Shown here one piece after another: positions 55,052-62,759 of a stretch of 64,000 nt of DNA (positions are counted from its first letter, which is position 1; every line of letters starts with the position of its first letter). Where the stretch lies: NCBI RefSeq assembly GCF_003014595.1, contig NZ_PYGK01000008.1:1-64000 (forward strand), written 5' to 3'. Source of the DNA: Chitinophaga ginsengisoli (GTDB taxonomy: Bacteria; Bacteroidota; Bacteroidia; Chitinophagales; Chitinophagaceae). The notes below the pieces were generated by a model that saw only the letters and a program-made list of their open reading frames with translations, did not search any database and had not been told where the DNA came from. A program made the position numbers and the translations under genes.

Positions 55052-55927
55052 TTATTGAAAATAAGCAAGGTGTTTTCGGATAAATTCGCGGATGCCAACA
55101 GGTTCGCGACCGGTAATATCCTTTACAGCGGTATTGGTACCGGCAAACAGACCATCACGACAATCCTGCGCTACACTGGATATATGCTGTACGAAATGCG
55201 GGTGATATCCCTGTTTAGGAGCTTCCTCCTTGTATGTATCAATACTGATGTCCTGATAGGTGATTTCTCTCTCAAGTTCCTCTGAGAGGATATTAGCCAG
55301 GTCATGGACGTTGTATTCTACAGGGCCGAAGAGCGGATATATTTTACCAGCATGTTCTTCAGGGTTTACAAGCAGGGACGCAATCACACGGCCCTGATCT
55401 TCTGCCGCGATCGGCGCGTATCTGCCTTCTCCAAATGGTAATACAACCGTATTACTTTTCTTGATAGAATCGCTATAGATCAGCCATTCGGCAAAGAATG
55501 TAGGTCTGATATGCGTTACAGTAATCCCTGACAGATCAAGCATACGTTCGGCCATCCAGTGGTCTTGTGCGGCATTACTCTTTGCTTCCCTGCGGGCCGA
55601 TATCTGAGACATGTTCACAATATTCCGGACACCTTCTTCCCGGGCTGCCTGAATGAGATAGGCAGTGCCGGTCAGTATGCCGGGAGTTAATATCGGGTAA
55701 ATGTAATAGACGGCCGTAATACCTTTCATAGCCCTGCTGATGGAATGAAAGTCCAGTAAATCGCCTTGCACAATTTCAACTCCCGGCTGATCCAGCTTCT
55801 TAATACGGTCATCAATTGTGTGTACCAGTGCCCTTACTTTGACACCTTTCTCCAATAAGGCAGGAATGGCGTATCCTGCTGTGTAACCAGTAGCACCGGT
55901 TACCAGGAATGTTTCTTGTTGTTTCAT
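55052..55927 (-). CDS. NmrA-family NAD(P)-binding protein
   Basis: 291 residues. An atypical SDR with TGATGYTAGYAIPALLEKGV (nucleotide site at 8-13) and a long NmrA-like C-terminal half (YPLFGPVEYNVHDLANILSE). No classical YxxxK, so it is a redox sensor or quinone-oxidoreductase-like protein. Its strand-mate encodes a small ABM-domain protein, and both lie opposite an HxlR regulator gene, a common grouping for quinone or aldehyde stress. Confidence 0.9.
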   Translation of the reverse strand: MKQQETFLVTGATGYTAGYAIPALLEKGVKVRALVHTIDDRIKKLDQPGVEIVQGDLLDFHSISRAMKGITAVYYIYPILTPGILTGTAYLIQAAREEGVRNIVNMSQISARREAKSNAAQDHWMAERMLDLSGITVTHIRPTFFAEWLIYSDSIKKSNTVVLPFGEGRYAPIAAEDQGRVIASLLVNPEEHAGKIYPLFGPVEYNVHDLANILSEELEREITYQDISIDTYKEEAPKQGYHPHFVQHISSVAQDCRDGLFAGTNTAVKDITGREPVGIREFIRKHLAYFQ

Positions 55928-55998
55928 TGTATTGGTTATTGAAATATACCGAATGGTATATTTTAGTTCAAAAAAAACGTCTTTTAGCGTTCTGAAGA

Positions 55999-56313
55999 TT
56001 ATAGCTGATTTAAAAAAGTAATGATGGGCTTACCGGATGTCTTATCCTGTACGCCTGCAAAAAAAGCCCTGGTATAGTCTGCCTTCAGGTGTAGATCATG
56101 GGCGTCTTTTGAGCGGAACACCTCAAAAAATACCAGCGAATTAGGATCATCAGACCTGGCAGTCTGGTAAAAAGCTTCACATCCAGCTTCTTCCAAGGTT
56201 GGTTTCAGCGTAGCTGCAGCGAGCGATTTTACGTAGTCCAGATATACAGGCTCGACCGGGATCTCCGCTAAAATGATACATTTATCATCGTTCTTTGTTA
56301 TTGACGGTGTCAT
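55999..56313 (-). CDS. ABM-domain monooxygenase-like protein
   Basis: 104 residues from the ATG at 56313 (or 112 from 56337). An antibiotic biosynthesis monooxygenase (ABM) dimeric alpha/beta-barrel fold: ILAEIPVEPVYLDYVKSLAA, FFEVFRSKDAHDLHLKADYT. Such proteins oxidise quinone-like compounds without cofactor. Controlled together with the NmrA-like gene by the HxlR protein, whose paired boxes lie just upstream. Confidence 0.88.
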   Translation of the reverse strand: MTPSITKNDDKCIILAEIPVEPVYLDYVKSLAAATLKPTLEEAGCEAFYQTARSDDPNSLVFFEVFRSKDAHDLHLKADYTRAFFAGVQDKTSGKPIITFLNQL

Positions 56314-56343
56314 TATTTCAATTGATTTGAAGTTCATTTAAAA

Positions 56344-56401
56344 TACTTGCGTTTTGCAAGTAAAACAAAGATAAGTCACTTTACTTGCATTTTGCAAGTA
56401 A
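56344..56401. promoter_or_regulatory. Two HxlR-type operators
   Basis: TACTTGC-gtttt-GCAAGTA at 56344-56362 and TTACTTGC-atttt-GCAAGTAA at 56381-56401, almost identical palindromes between divergent genes. They match known HxlR-family operator architecture and should serve both directions. Confidence 0.85.
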
Positions 56402-56419
56402 ATTTGGTAATTTTATTTT

Positions 56420-56848
56420 ATGAAAGAAATAGAACCGCGTTCGACCTGCCCGGTGAGTTATACACTTGACTTTTTCGGAGACAAATGGTCCCTGCTGATC
56501 ATGCGGGACATGATGCTGAACAATAAATCTACCTATGGAGAGTTTCTGAATTCAGATGAGAAGATTGCAACAAATATCCTGGCAGACCGGCTTAACATGC
56601 TTGAAGCTTACGGATTCGTGACTAAGAAAGTAGCTGCTGACAAAAAATCAAAGTTTGTATATCACTTAACTGAAAAGGGAATTGAATTAGTGCCTGTGGT
56701 GCTGGAAATAGCTTTATGGGGCGCGAAATATCATCCGTCGGGAATGGACAGGGAACTGTCCGATGCTTTGGAGACCGACAAAGCCGGGACAATCCTGCGC
56801 ATACAAAACCTGTTGAGGAATAAGTTTCTTTCTTTTGAGACAATCTGA
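56420..56848 (+). CDS. HxlR-family transcriptional regulator
   Basis: 142 residues. The winged-HTH HxlR motif begins CPVSYTLDFFGDKWSLLIMR, where Cys 9 is the conserved redox- or aldehyde-sensing Cys; then EKIATNILADRLNMLEAYGF and the wing YHLTEKGIELVPVV. Probably responds to quinones or aldehydes and controls the divergent ABM/NmrA genes through the paired palindromes upstream. Confidence 0.95.
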   Translation: MKEIEPRSTCPVSYTLDFFGDKWSLLIMRDMMLNNKSTYGEFLNSDEKIATNILADRLNMLEAYGFVTKKVAADKKSKFVYHLTEKGIELVPVVLEIALWGAKYHPSGMDRELSDALETDKAGTILRIQNLLRNKFLSFETI

Positions 56849-57239
56849 AAATAATATTTCGCTTCTTGCTTTGCATTAACAATGGATCAATTGTGCATGC
56901 ACCGCTTGCATAATTGACAAGGACAGTTTCAAAAAAGCTTTAGCACTGAAAGAAATTCCGGAGTCCAGGGAGAAATTGGAGAAGTTATTGCATGAATAAT
57001 TGCCATCTGCTAATCGTTCCTTTCGTTTCCTTACAATTTTCCTTGGGCGAGCACTTATACATTTGCATCATAAATAGCTGTGAGATTCAACAGTAAACAG
57101 TTTTTTACAACACGTCAGCTATTTGATCTACATGATTGATAGCTGACGTGTTGTAAAATCATTGTAAGTAACCAATCATACAGCTATTTCCAATAAAGAA
57201 CCGTAACAATGTATTCAAAGTCTTATTATATTCGCATGT
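56849..57239. other. Intergenic region with inverted repeat
   Basis: 391 bases. A perfect 20-bp inverted repeat lies at 57103-57158. A short open stretch at about 56920-56998 (DKDSFKKALALKEIPESREK, LEKLLHE-stop) may be the end of a lost gene. Otherwise nothing recognised. Confidence 0.5.
57103..57158. repeat. 20-bp perfect inverted repeat
   Basis: TTTTACAACACGTCAGCTAT and its reverse complement, separated by 16 bases. No T-run follows on either strand. It lies upstream of the AraC-type gene at 57240 and might be a regulatory site or a miniature element. Confidence 0.75.
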
Positions 57240-58079
57240 GTGGAAGTTATTCCCTTTAAAAGAATGGAAGATATAACAGGTTATAATAGTTATCGGGTGT
57301 CCGTGCCACAGGCATTCGAAGATGTCTTTTCTCATTTTTACTGTGCAGAGAACAAGTCTGATGTAGCAATTGAAAAGACGCTTCTCCCTTCGTACCAAAC
57401 GATCATGATTTTTAATTTCGGTGTCCCGGCGTCGTTTATTTCCAGAACCGGTGATCAGATCACCGTGGAAACGTGTATAGTACTTGGCCCAATAAAACAT
57501 GCCTTCAACTATTTATTACCCTCGGGAGCCGAGATACTTGTATGCAATTTTAAAGATGATGCTTTTTTCAGGTTCTTTGGCAATGCAGACATTACGCAAG
57601 AGGCCCTGCATCCTGATGAACTGCTTCATAAAAATTGTTTTACTACTCTTTGGTCTGAATTAAAACAAATCAGTGGTAATGAAAAGCGCATCGAAACAAT
57701 ACTTGACTTTAGTAAACCCTACCTGCGTAGACGTGATAAAATAGCAGAACAAATTGCCGGATCTGATCGGAATGCTTTCAGTCCTATTAAGGAGATATCC
57801 CAAAAGAACAAATTGTCCGAAAGATCTGTACAGACCAACCACAAAAAGCATTTCGGCTATACCTCAAAAGAAATGTATCGTTACAGCCGCTTCCTTAAGG
57901 CTATTGAGATCTTACAGGAAATTTCTCTTGAAAATACCAAAATAGATTGGTTTGAAATAATAGATCGGTGCGGATATTATGATCAAAGCCAGCTTATTAA
58001 AGATTTTAATCACTATTTACATCTTAGCCCCTCTAAATACCTCAAATTCCAGGAGTCAATCTGTAACCCAAAATACTAA
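57240..58079 (+). CDS. AraC-family transcriptional regulator
   Basis: 279 residues beginning at GTG (an ATG at 57264 is also possible). An N-terminal DUF6597-like sensor region (residues ~1-150) and a C-terminal AraC HTH with SERSVQTNHKKHFGYTSKEM, YRYSRFLKAIEIL, and GYYDQSQLIKDFNHYLHLSP, which carries the typical DQSHFxRxFxxxxGxSP-like pattern. Likely regulates the NAD(P)-binding and SRPBCC genes downstream. Confidence 0.88.
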   Translation: MEVIPFKRMEDITGYNSYRVSVPQAFEDVFSHFYCAENKSDVAIEKTLLPSYQTIMIFNFGVPASFISRTGDQITVETCIVLGPIKHAFNYLLPSGAEILVCNFKDDAFFRFFGNADITQEALHPDELLHKNCFTTLWSELKQISGNEKRIETILDFSKPYLRRRDKIAEQIAGSDRNAFSPIKEISQKNKLSERSVQTNHKKHFGYTSKEMYRYSRFLKAIEILQEISLENTKIDWFEIIDRCGYYDQSQLIKDFNHYLHLSPSKYLKFQESICNPKY

Positions 58080-58316
58080 TTACGCATTTCTATGCCGTAA
58101 TATATCACGCTATTATGTAGGTCAGCTCTCTCCTTTCGCAGACCATTAACAGATATATGTTACCGCTTCTATCATCACTCACAGCAAATGCGCGCCAGGT
58201 GCCAATTGCATTATCAATGGCCTGTAAACCATGTGCATATCCAGGGTACCGCAATGAATAGCTTTCGTTTTCTTACAATCCTGGGGCTCGCAGCAAACCT
58301 ACTTTTGTAATATAAA

Positions 58317-59195
58317 ATGCAGTATATGAAGAATAACAATGTATTAATTACAGGAGCAACAGGCACCGTAGGCACACAATTGATTAAGATGCTGGTAAGC
58401 AGAAATACTCCTTTTCGGGCGCTTGTCCGCAATAACGATCAGGGTGCTCTGATAAGCAATTTACCACAGGCGGAAGTTGCCATTGGAGATCTTTCTGATG
58501 CTTATAGCCTTCAGCAGGCACTACAAGGTATAGAAAAGGCGTTTTTACTGACGAATTCTTTAGAACAATCCGAACAACTTCAGTTAAACTTTGTAAATGC
58601 AGCCCACAAAGCCGGGGTGAAACACATCGTAAAGCTATCGCAGCTGGCAGCAGATGAGCATTCACCTGTACGTTTCCTTCGTTATCATGCTGTGGTAGAG
58701 AACAGGATCAGGGAACTGGGTATGGACTATACATTCCTTCGGGCCAACCTCTTTATGCAGGGGTTAACGGCCTTTGCACATTATATCAAATATGAAGGAC
58801 AGTTCTATGGTTCATTGGGAGATGCCGCTGTCAGCGCGGTAGACGTTCGGGATATCGCGGCAGTTGCCGCAACCGCCCTGACAGAACCCGGTCATGAAAA
58901 TAAAATTTACCCAATAACCGGGCCGGCGGCGATCACCCATTTTCAAATGGCAGAAATACTTTCTGATGTTCTGGGTACTAACATAAGATATGTAGACCTG
59001 ACACCAGAACAATTGCAAGGTGCACTTACAGTAGCCGGATTTCCGGGGTGGCAGGTTGGTGGCTTGATTGAAGATTATGCACATTATGCCAGAGGAGAAG
59101 CCGCCGATGTCTTTAATACCGTCAAGGATATCACTGGGCAACGCGCCATTGATTTCGAGCAATTTGCCCTGGATTACAAACAGTATTTCTGTTAA
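58317..59195 (+). CDS. NmrA-like NAD(P)H-binding protein
   Basis: 292 residues; an ATG three codons in (58326) is equally possible. Nucleotide site TGATGTVGTQL at about 13-19, then KLSQLAADEHSPVRFLRYHA and a C-terminal half like NAD(P)H:quinone-type atypical SDRs (YPITGPAAITHFQMAEILSD). A second protein of this class is encoded at 55052. A polyketide-cyclase-like gene follows 29 bases downstream, likely co-transcribed. Confidence 0.9.
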   Translation: MQYMKNNNVLITGATGTVGTQLIKMLVSRNTPFRALVRNNDQGALISNLPQAEVAIGDLSDAYSLQQALQGIEKAFLLTNSLEQSEQLQLNFVNAAHKAGVKHIVKLSQLAADEHSPVRFLRYHAVVENRIRELGMDYTFLRANLFMQGLTAFAHYIKYEGQFYGSLGDAAVSAVDVRDIAAVAATALTEPGHENKIYPITGPAAITHFQMAEILSDVLGTNIRYVDLTPEQLQGALTVAGFPGWQVGGLIEDYAHYARGEAADVFNTVKDITGQRAIDFEQFALDYKQYFC

Positions 59196-59224
59196 TAAAC
59201 TATAATCATACTAAAACAACTGAA

Positions 59225-59749
59225 ATGAAAAAACTGATTTATTTCGTACTTACATTAGTTGGGATATCCGCAATGATCATCGCCTATCTGGAGTTAAACA
59301 GTTCCTATATTGTCACACCATTTATCAATAAGCATGCACCGGTTATCACCCACCAGGAAATTACTATTAATGCTTCTGCGCAAGAAGTTTACGAGGTGAT
59401 GAGTGATATAAATCATTGGGCCGCCTGGCATCCGGAGGCCGAAGCCCCAAGGCTAACCGGGCCGTTTGAAAAAGGGAACAGTTTCGACTGGAAAAGTGGA
59501 GGCTTGACTATTCACTCTACGCTACATAGCGCCATACCTGGACAAAAAATTGGCTGGTCGGGCAAAGCTTTTGGAGCATTTGCAATCCATAACTGGTCCT
59601 TTATAGAGAACAACGGCCAAACGACGGTAAAAGTTGATGAAAGCATGGAAGGCTGGATGGTAACCCTACTGCGTAATAAATTTCAAAAAGGATTAGAACG
59701 TTCATTACAAGTATGGCTTAAAGACCTGAAGGTAAAAGCTGAAGAGTAG
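59225..59749 (+). CDS. SRPBCC-family (polyketide cyclase-like) protein
   Basis: 174 residues. One N-terminal hydrophobic anchor (about 3-22), then an SRPBCC/START-like lipid or ligand-binding fold: EITINASAQEVYEVMSDINH, WAAWHPEAEAP, HNWSFIENNGQTTVKVDESM and a C-terminal helix. Probably binds a hydrophobic small molecule at the membrane. Co-directed with the NAD(P)-binding gene. Confidence 0.85.
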   Translation: MKKLIYFVLTLVGISAMIIAYLELNSSYIVTPFINKHAPVITHQEITINASAQEVYEVMSDINHWAAWHPEAEAPRLTGPFEKGNSFDWKSGGLTIHSTLHSAIPGQKIGWSGKAFGAFAIHNWSFIENNGQTTVKVDESMEGWMVTLLRNKFQKGLERSLQVWLKDLKVKAEE

Positions 59750-59811
59750 CGGATGGTATTGGTTGCACGCTACGCAGCAATTGTTGTGGTTGATTTGTGG
59801 GTATTAACACG

Positions 59812-60147
59812 CTATACCTTAATTTTTAAATCAGCCATTAATCTTTTTATTTCCTCCATACTTTTTCCACTGAATTGTAGTTTTATCACCTTACCATTTT
59901 CATCGGTAAAACTTATGCTGAGATCATTGGCAGCTCTGTTTGAGAAATATTTCATCAATATCTGTGTGATAATTGAAATTCCACCAGACAGTAGTATGCT
60001 AATGAGCTCTGCACCAAGTTGCTGCTGATTTGACTTAGGTGCAAACTTCGCCTGAATGTGAATATCTTCGCCATTCTCTTGTTCATCACGTAAAAACTCC
60101 TCAAGGTTTGATAAGCCATTTCCTTCAATTAATATTTCATTTTTCAT
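59812..60147 (-). CDS. EACC1-like small membrane-associated protein
   Basis: 111 residues. An N-terminal strand-rich part, one hydrophobic segment (about 46-66, GAELISILLSGGISIITQIL), a short basic spacer (KYFSNRAAND), then a strand pair (LSISFTDENGKVIKLQFSG) and a helix. This order is what I recall for effector-associated constant component 1 (EACC1), a small partner of protease and other effectors in bacterial conflict operons. Its start overlaps the CHAT-like gene by 11 bases, which supports a shared system. Confidence 0.6.
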   Translation of the reverse strand: MKNEILIEGNGLSNLEEFLRDEQENGEDIHIQAKFAPKSNQQQLGAELISILLSGGISIITQILMKYFSNRAANDLSISFTDENGKVIKLQFSGKSMEEIKRLMADLKIKV

Positions 60148-61330
60148 AAATAACTTTTTTCAAATTTTTAATTTTATTTTGAACGATTACCGCTCTCGTT
60201 ATGTCTGTATAAATAGTATGTAAACTTCTTCTCTGGTTTAGGTATGGCGATTCCCAATTTATGCTTTCCGCCAGGCTATTGCTGTGCATTTCATACAAAT
60301 TGAATATCGCTAAAGAAGTTGTGAGAGGATGAAAACTATTATGAGTATATGTAATACCTGCATTTTTTAACTTTAGCATATTCTCAAAATTCTCGCAGGT
60401 AATAGCATCAACGATCAAATTCGGATTAAGTGTTCCTGTCGACAGTTTTCGTTTCACAAGAGAAACCAATTCCCTGATATGAATTCCCTCATTAGTAGCA
60501 GAGATCAGATAATTATTATGGAAATGAGCTAATATTTGAATTACGTGCCTGCCATCACTGGCTGTAAACGCCTCGTCGATTTCTTTGATGCTATTTAACC
60601 TGATACACCGCCCCCCTCGCCTTTTGATCAAGTCAATTGTTTGGTTTAGCCTGCAAACATCATTCTCATTCTCAAGCTGGCTGTTATAGGTTAGATGCTC
60701 ATCCTCTTCCAGTCCCTCCACCGGGAAGTTTAAACCTATTAATAACTTAATTCCACCGGGAGCAGGAGGAATAATGCTGTTTCGGCCCTTAAAAAAGGAA
60801 GCAATAGTTTGACCGCTAACGCCGGTAAAATATAAAGGCTCATTTTGATGAAATTCATTAAATGCGAATGACATCGTATGGATTAAGGAAATATTAAAGT
60901 GTAGTTCTCTTTCTTCGACCTTGATATGTTGGCTATAAAAAACTTCCTTGAATGGAAGCCCCTGCCTTAATCCACTAAGTGAACCAATAAAGAGCTCATA
61001 TAGTTCCTTCCATATTAGTATTGTTGCTAACTCTCCGTGTGTCGACGGATAGTTAGGATCAAATGTTTTTCTATACCCGTTATATAATTCTAACAAATAT
61101 TGCTTTCCGACTTTTTCACCACTGCTTATTTCAACTTTTCCGATAGTGATCTTCTTCCCATCTCCCAGAATACAGCATAAATTGTCGATTTCAGGGCAAT
61201 AAATATACTTTAGGACGGCAAACGATACACCGAATCCTTTTTGTTGCATGGTACTCAATACATCGCTTTCCTGATCTATTAACACCTCGCAGCATTTTCT
61301 CTCTTCTGGAAGAAGTCTACTTAGTTTCAT
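60137..61330 (-). CDS. CHAT-like caspase-fold protein (putative)
   Basis: 397 residues, soluble. The C-terminal half follows CHAT/caspase-like order: GGIKLLIGLNFP strand, VIQILAHFHNNYLISATNEG (candidate catalytic His near 278), then IHIRELVSLVKRKL and NLIVDAITCENFEN (candidate Cys near 322). The usual HFACHG motif is degenerate, so activity is uncertain. The N-terminal half is unassigned. Its flanking genes encode an EACC1-like protein and a secreted protein, in overlapping reading frames, as in operons where such proteases act as effectors. Confidence 0.55.
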   Translation of the reverse strand: MKLSRLLPEERKCCEVLIDQESDVLSTMQQKGFGVSFAVLKYIYCPEIDNLCCILGDGKKITIGKVEISSGEKVGKQYLLELYNGYRKTFDPNYPSTHGELATILIWKELYELFIGSLSGLRQGLPFKEVFYSQHIKVEERELHFNISLIHTMSFAFNEFHQNEPLYFTGVSGQTIASFFKGRNSIIPPAPGGIKLLIGLNFPVEGLEEDEHLTYNSQLENENDVCRLNQTIDLIKRRGGRCIRLNSIKEIDEAFTASDGRHVIQILAHFHNNYLISATNEGIHIRELVSLVKRKLSTGTLNPNLIVDAITCENFENMLKLKNAGITYTHNSFHPLTTSLAIFNLYEMHSNSLAESINWESPYLNQRRSLHTIYTDITRAVIVQNKIKNLKKVIYEK

Positions 61331-62261
61331 AACTGCCGGCTAACCGCGTGTCTTTCTGCGGATGTAACGGAATCTCAAATCCAGTACCAGTGTTGTTTGG
61401 AATCCTTACATTTAACACTCCATAATCGTCATAACCATATAAGCTAAAGTTTGCCAGATGTTTTTCTGATTGAGGTGCTAAAGTGATTACTCCATAATCA
61501 GGAATGTCACGATATGTATTTATATACATATCGAAACCATTTCGAATATCCTGAGCATGATCCGATATAAACGAAAAGTCGGTACCTTCATAACTAATGT
61601 CGATGTGTTCGTTTTCTCCTGATACTGAAATATCGATACCATTTTCATTAAAACTCCATTCTGAAATATCTGGAATCTCCCGCAACCTGGCACCATGCAT
61701 TTTCCACGCTGCCTCATGTATTGCAGCGTATTTTTGATCGGGATCTCTAGTATCACAATATTTCGAGAAAAATTCCTCTGCCGCCTTTTCAAATTCGTCC
61801 ATCCGATTTGGAGCAGATGTGTTTATATAGCCTAACTCATCTAACCCATTGTATGCCCAAATTTCATCCTGTATTAATCTTCGTTCTGCTAATGTAATTG
61901 ATTCCCGATCCTTATATTTCCCTAGTAGTTCATCAAGAAATGCCTGGTAATGTGCCGGTATAGCCGTCGTTTCATCTGGCGTTCCGAGATACTTTATACC
62001 AGGCAATCTGGCGCCACGAGTATTTACATCATTATATCCTTTTACATCATATAAGTCAGCACTTGCATTGTTTAATTCTTTATAAGTGATATTTTCAGGT
62101 GCATCTCTAAATAAATCAATACAGAAACTGGCCAATTGCCCTCCTTCACTAATGCCATCGCCTACTAATTTTATCGGCAACAGGGCAAGACGTTGTGGAT
62201 CCTTACTCCAACCAGCGAGGGTAAGTAAAATCAACAAAGAAGATAACAGCAATTTTTTCAT
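61317..62261 (-). CDS. Secreted protein of unknown function in CHAT-like operon
   Basis: 314 residues with a clear signal peptide (LLLSSLLILLTLAGWS). The mature part is mixed alpha/beta; no family recognised. It has a Glu/Asp-rich helical centre (about 115-165) and a beta-rich end. The gene overlaps the CHAT-like gene by 14 bases and is first in the operon. A secreted first member is unusual for such systems and might be a sensor of the cell surface. Confidence 0.6.
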   Translation of the reverse strand: MKKLLLSSLLILLTLAGWSKDPQRLALLPIKLVGDGISEGGQLASFCIDLFRDAPENITYKELNNASADLYDVKGYNDVNTRGARLPGIKYLGTPDETTAIPAHYQAFLDELLGKYKDRESITLAERRLIQDEIWAYNGLDELGYINTSAPNRMDEFEKAAEEFFSKYCDTRDPDQKYAAIHEAAWKMHGARLREIPDISEWSFNENGIDISVSGENEHIDISYEGTDFSFISDHAQDIRNGFDMYINTYRDIPDYGVITLAPQSEKHLANFSLYGYDDYGVLNVRIPNNTGTGFEIPLHPQKDTRLAGSYETK

Positions 62262-62392
62262 TGTACAGTACTTTTGGGAAGGTTAATTATATTGTACGAT
62301 TGGGGCTATTGTAAATGATGGCATTTCTCTGAAAGTCGTACGCCTTGTGGTAGAATTTATCTCTCAGTAAAGGTGGTGAATTGCAATAAAAT

Positions 62393-62420
62393 AAAAAATA
62401 CCAACTACTTGGTATTTTTT
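62393..62420. terminator. Perfect-stem terminator
   Basis: AAAAAATACCAA-ctac-TTGGTATTTTTT, a 12-bp perfect stem, usable in both directions. Confidence 0.8.
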
Positions 62421-62489
62421 CGTCTCAGGGATGGGTGATTGTGCAAGCACCACTTGCCTTTACGTCGATCAGGAATTGGCTACTAACAC

Positions 62490-62704
62490 ACCAGTGTTAA
62501 CTTCAAAACCACAGGACATTTGCATATTGGAATAGATCCAATCTTTGCTGGGGAAAGCGATACGAGTGATGAAGACAGGCAAAAAAGATTACGGGCGACA
62601 CCATCGCCTTCTGGGACGATATAAGCAATGAGAACTACTTGCTGTTGATAGAGCAACATGAAAAATCGTTGAAGGAGAACAAACGCAAAAAGAAAAGGAG
62701 ATAG
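62490..62704 (+). pseudogene. Remnant of an unknown gene, frameshifted
   Basis: One frame reads KTTGHLHIGIDPIFAGESDT followed by SDEDRQ; a second then reads TGDTIAFWDDISNENYLLLI, EQHEKSLKENKRKKKRR-stop. The two parts look like one protein joined by a frameshift. No ATG is found. I do not recognise the family. Confidence 0.4.
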
Positions 62705-62709
62705 TGAAA

Positions 62710-62731
62710 AGCCCCGCACATAAGCCGGGGC
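62710..62731 (-). terminator. Hairpin downstream of propeller gene
   Basis: GCCCCG and CGGGGC stem with a short loop, next to the stop of the minus-strand gene ending at 62760. Confidence 0.55.
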
Positions 62732-62759
62732 CATTTCATTATACACGATGGTTGGGGCG

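Larger units (their letters stand above)
62262..62759. other. Intergenic region with gene remnant and terminators
   Basis: 498 bases. It contains a terminator (62393-62420), a broken reading frame (about 62490-62704) and a second hairpin (62710-62731). No intact gene. Confidence 0.55.
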
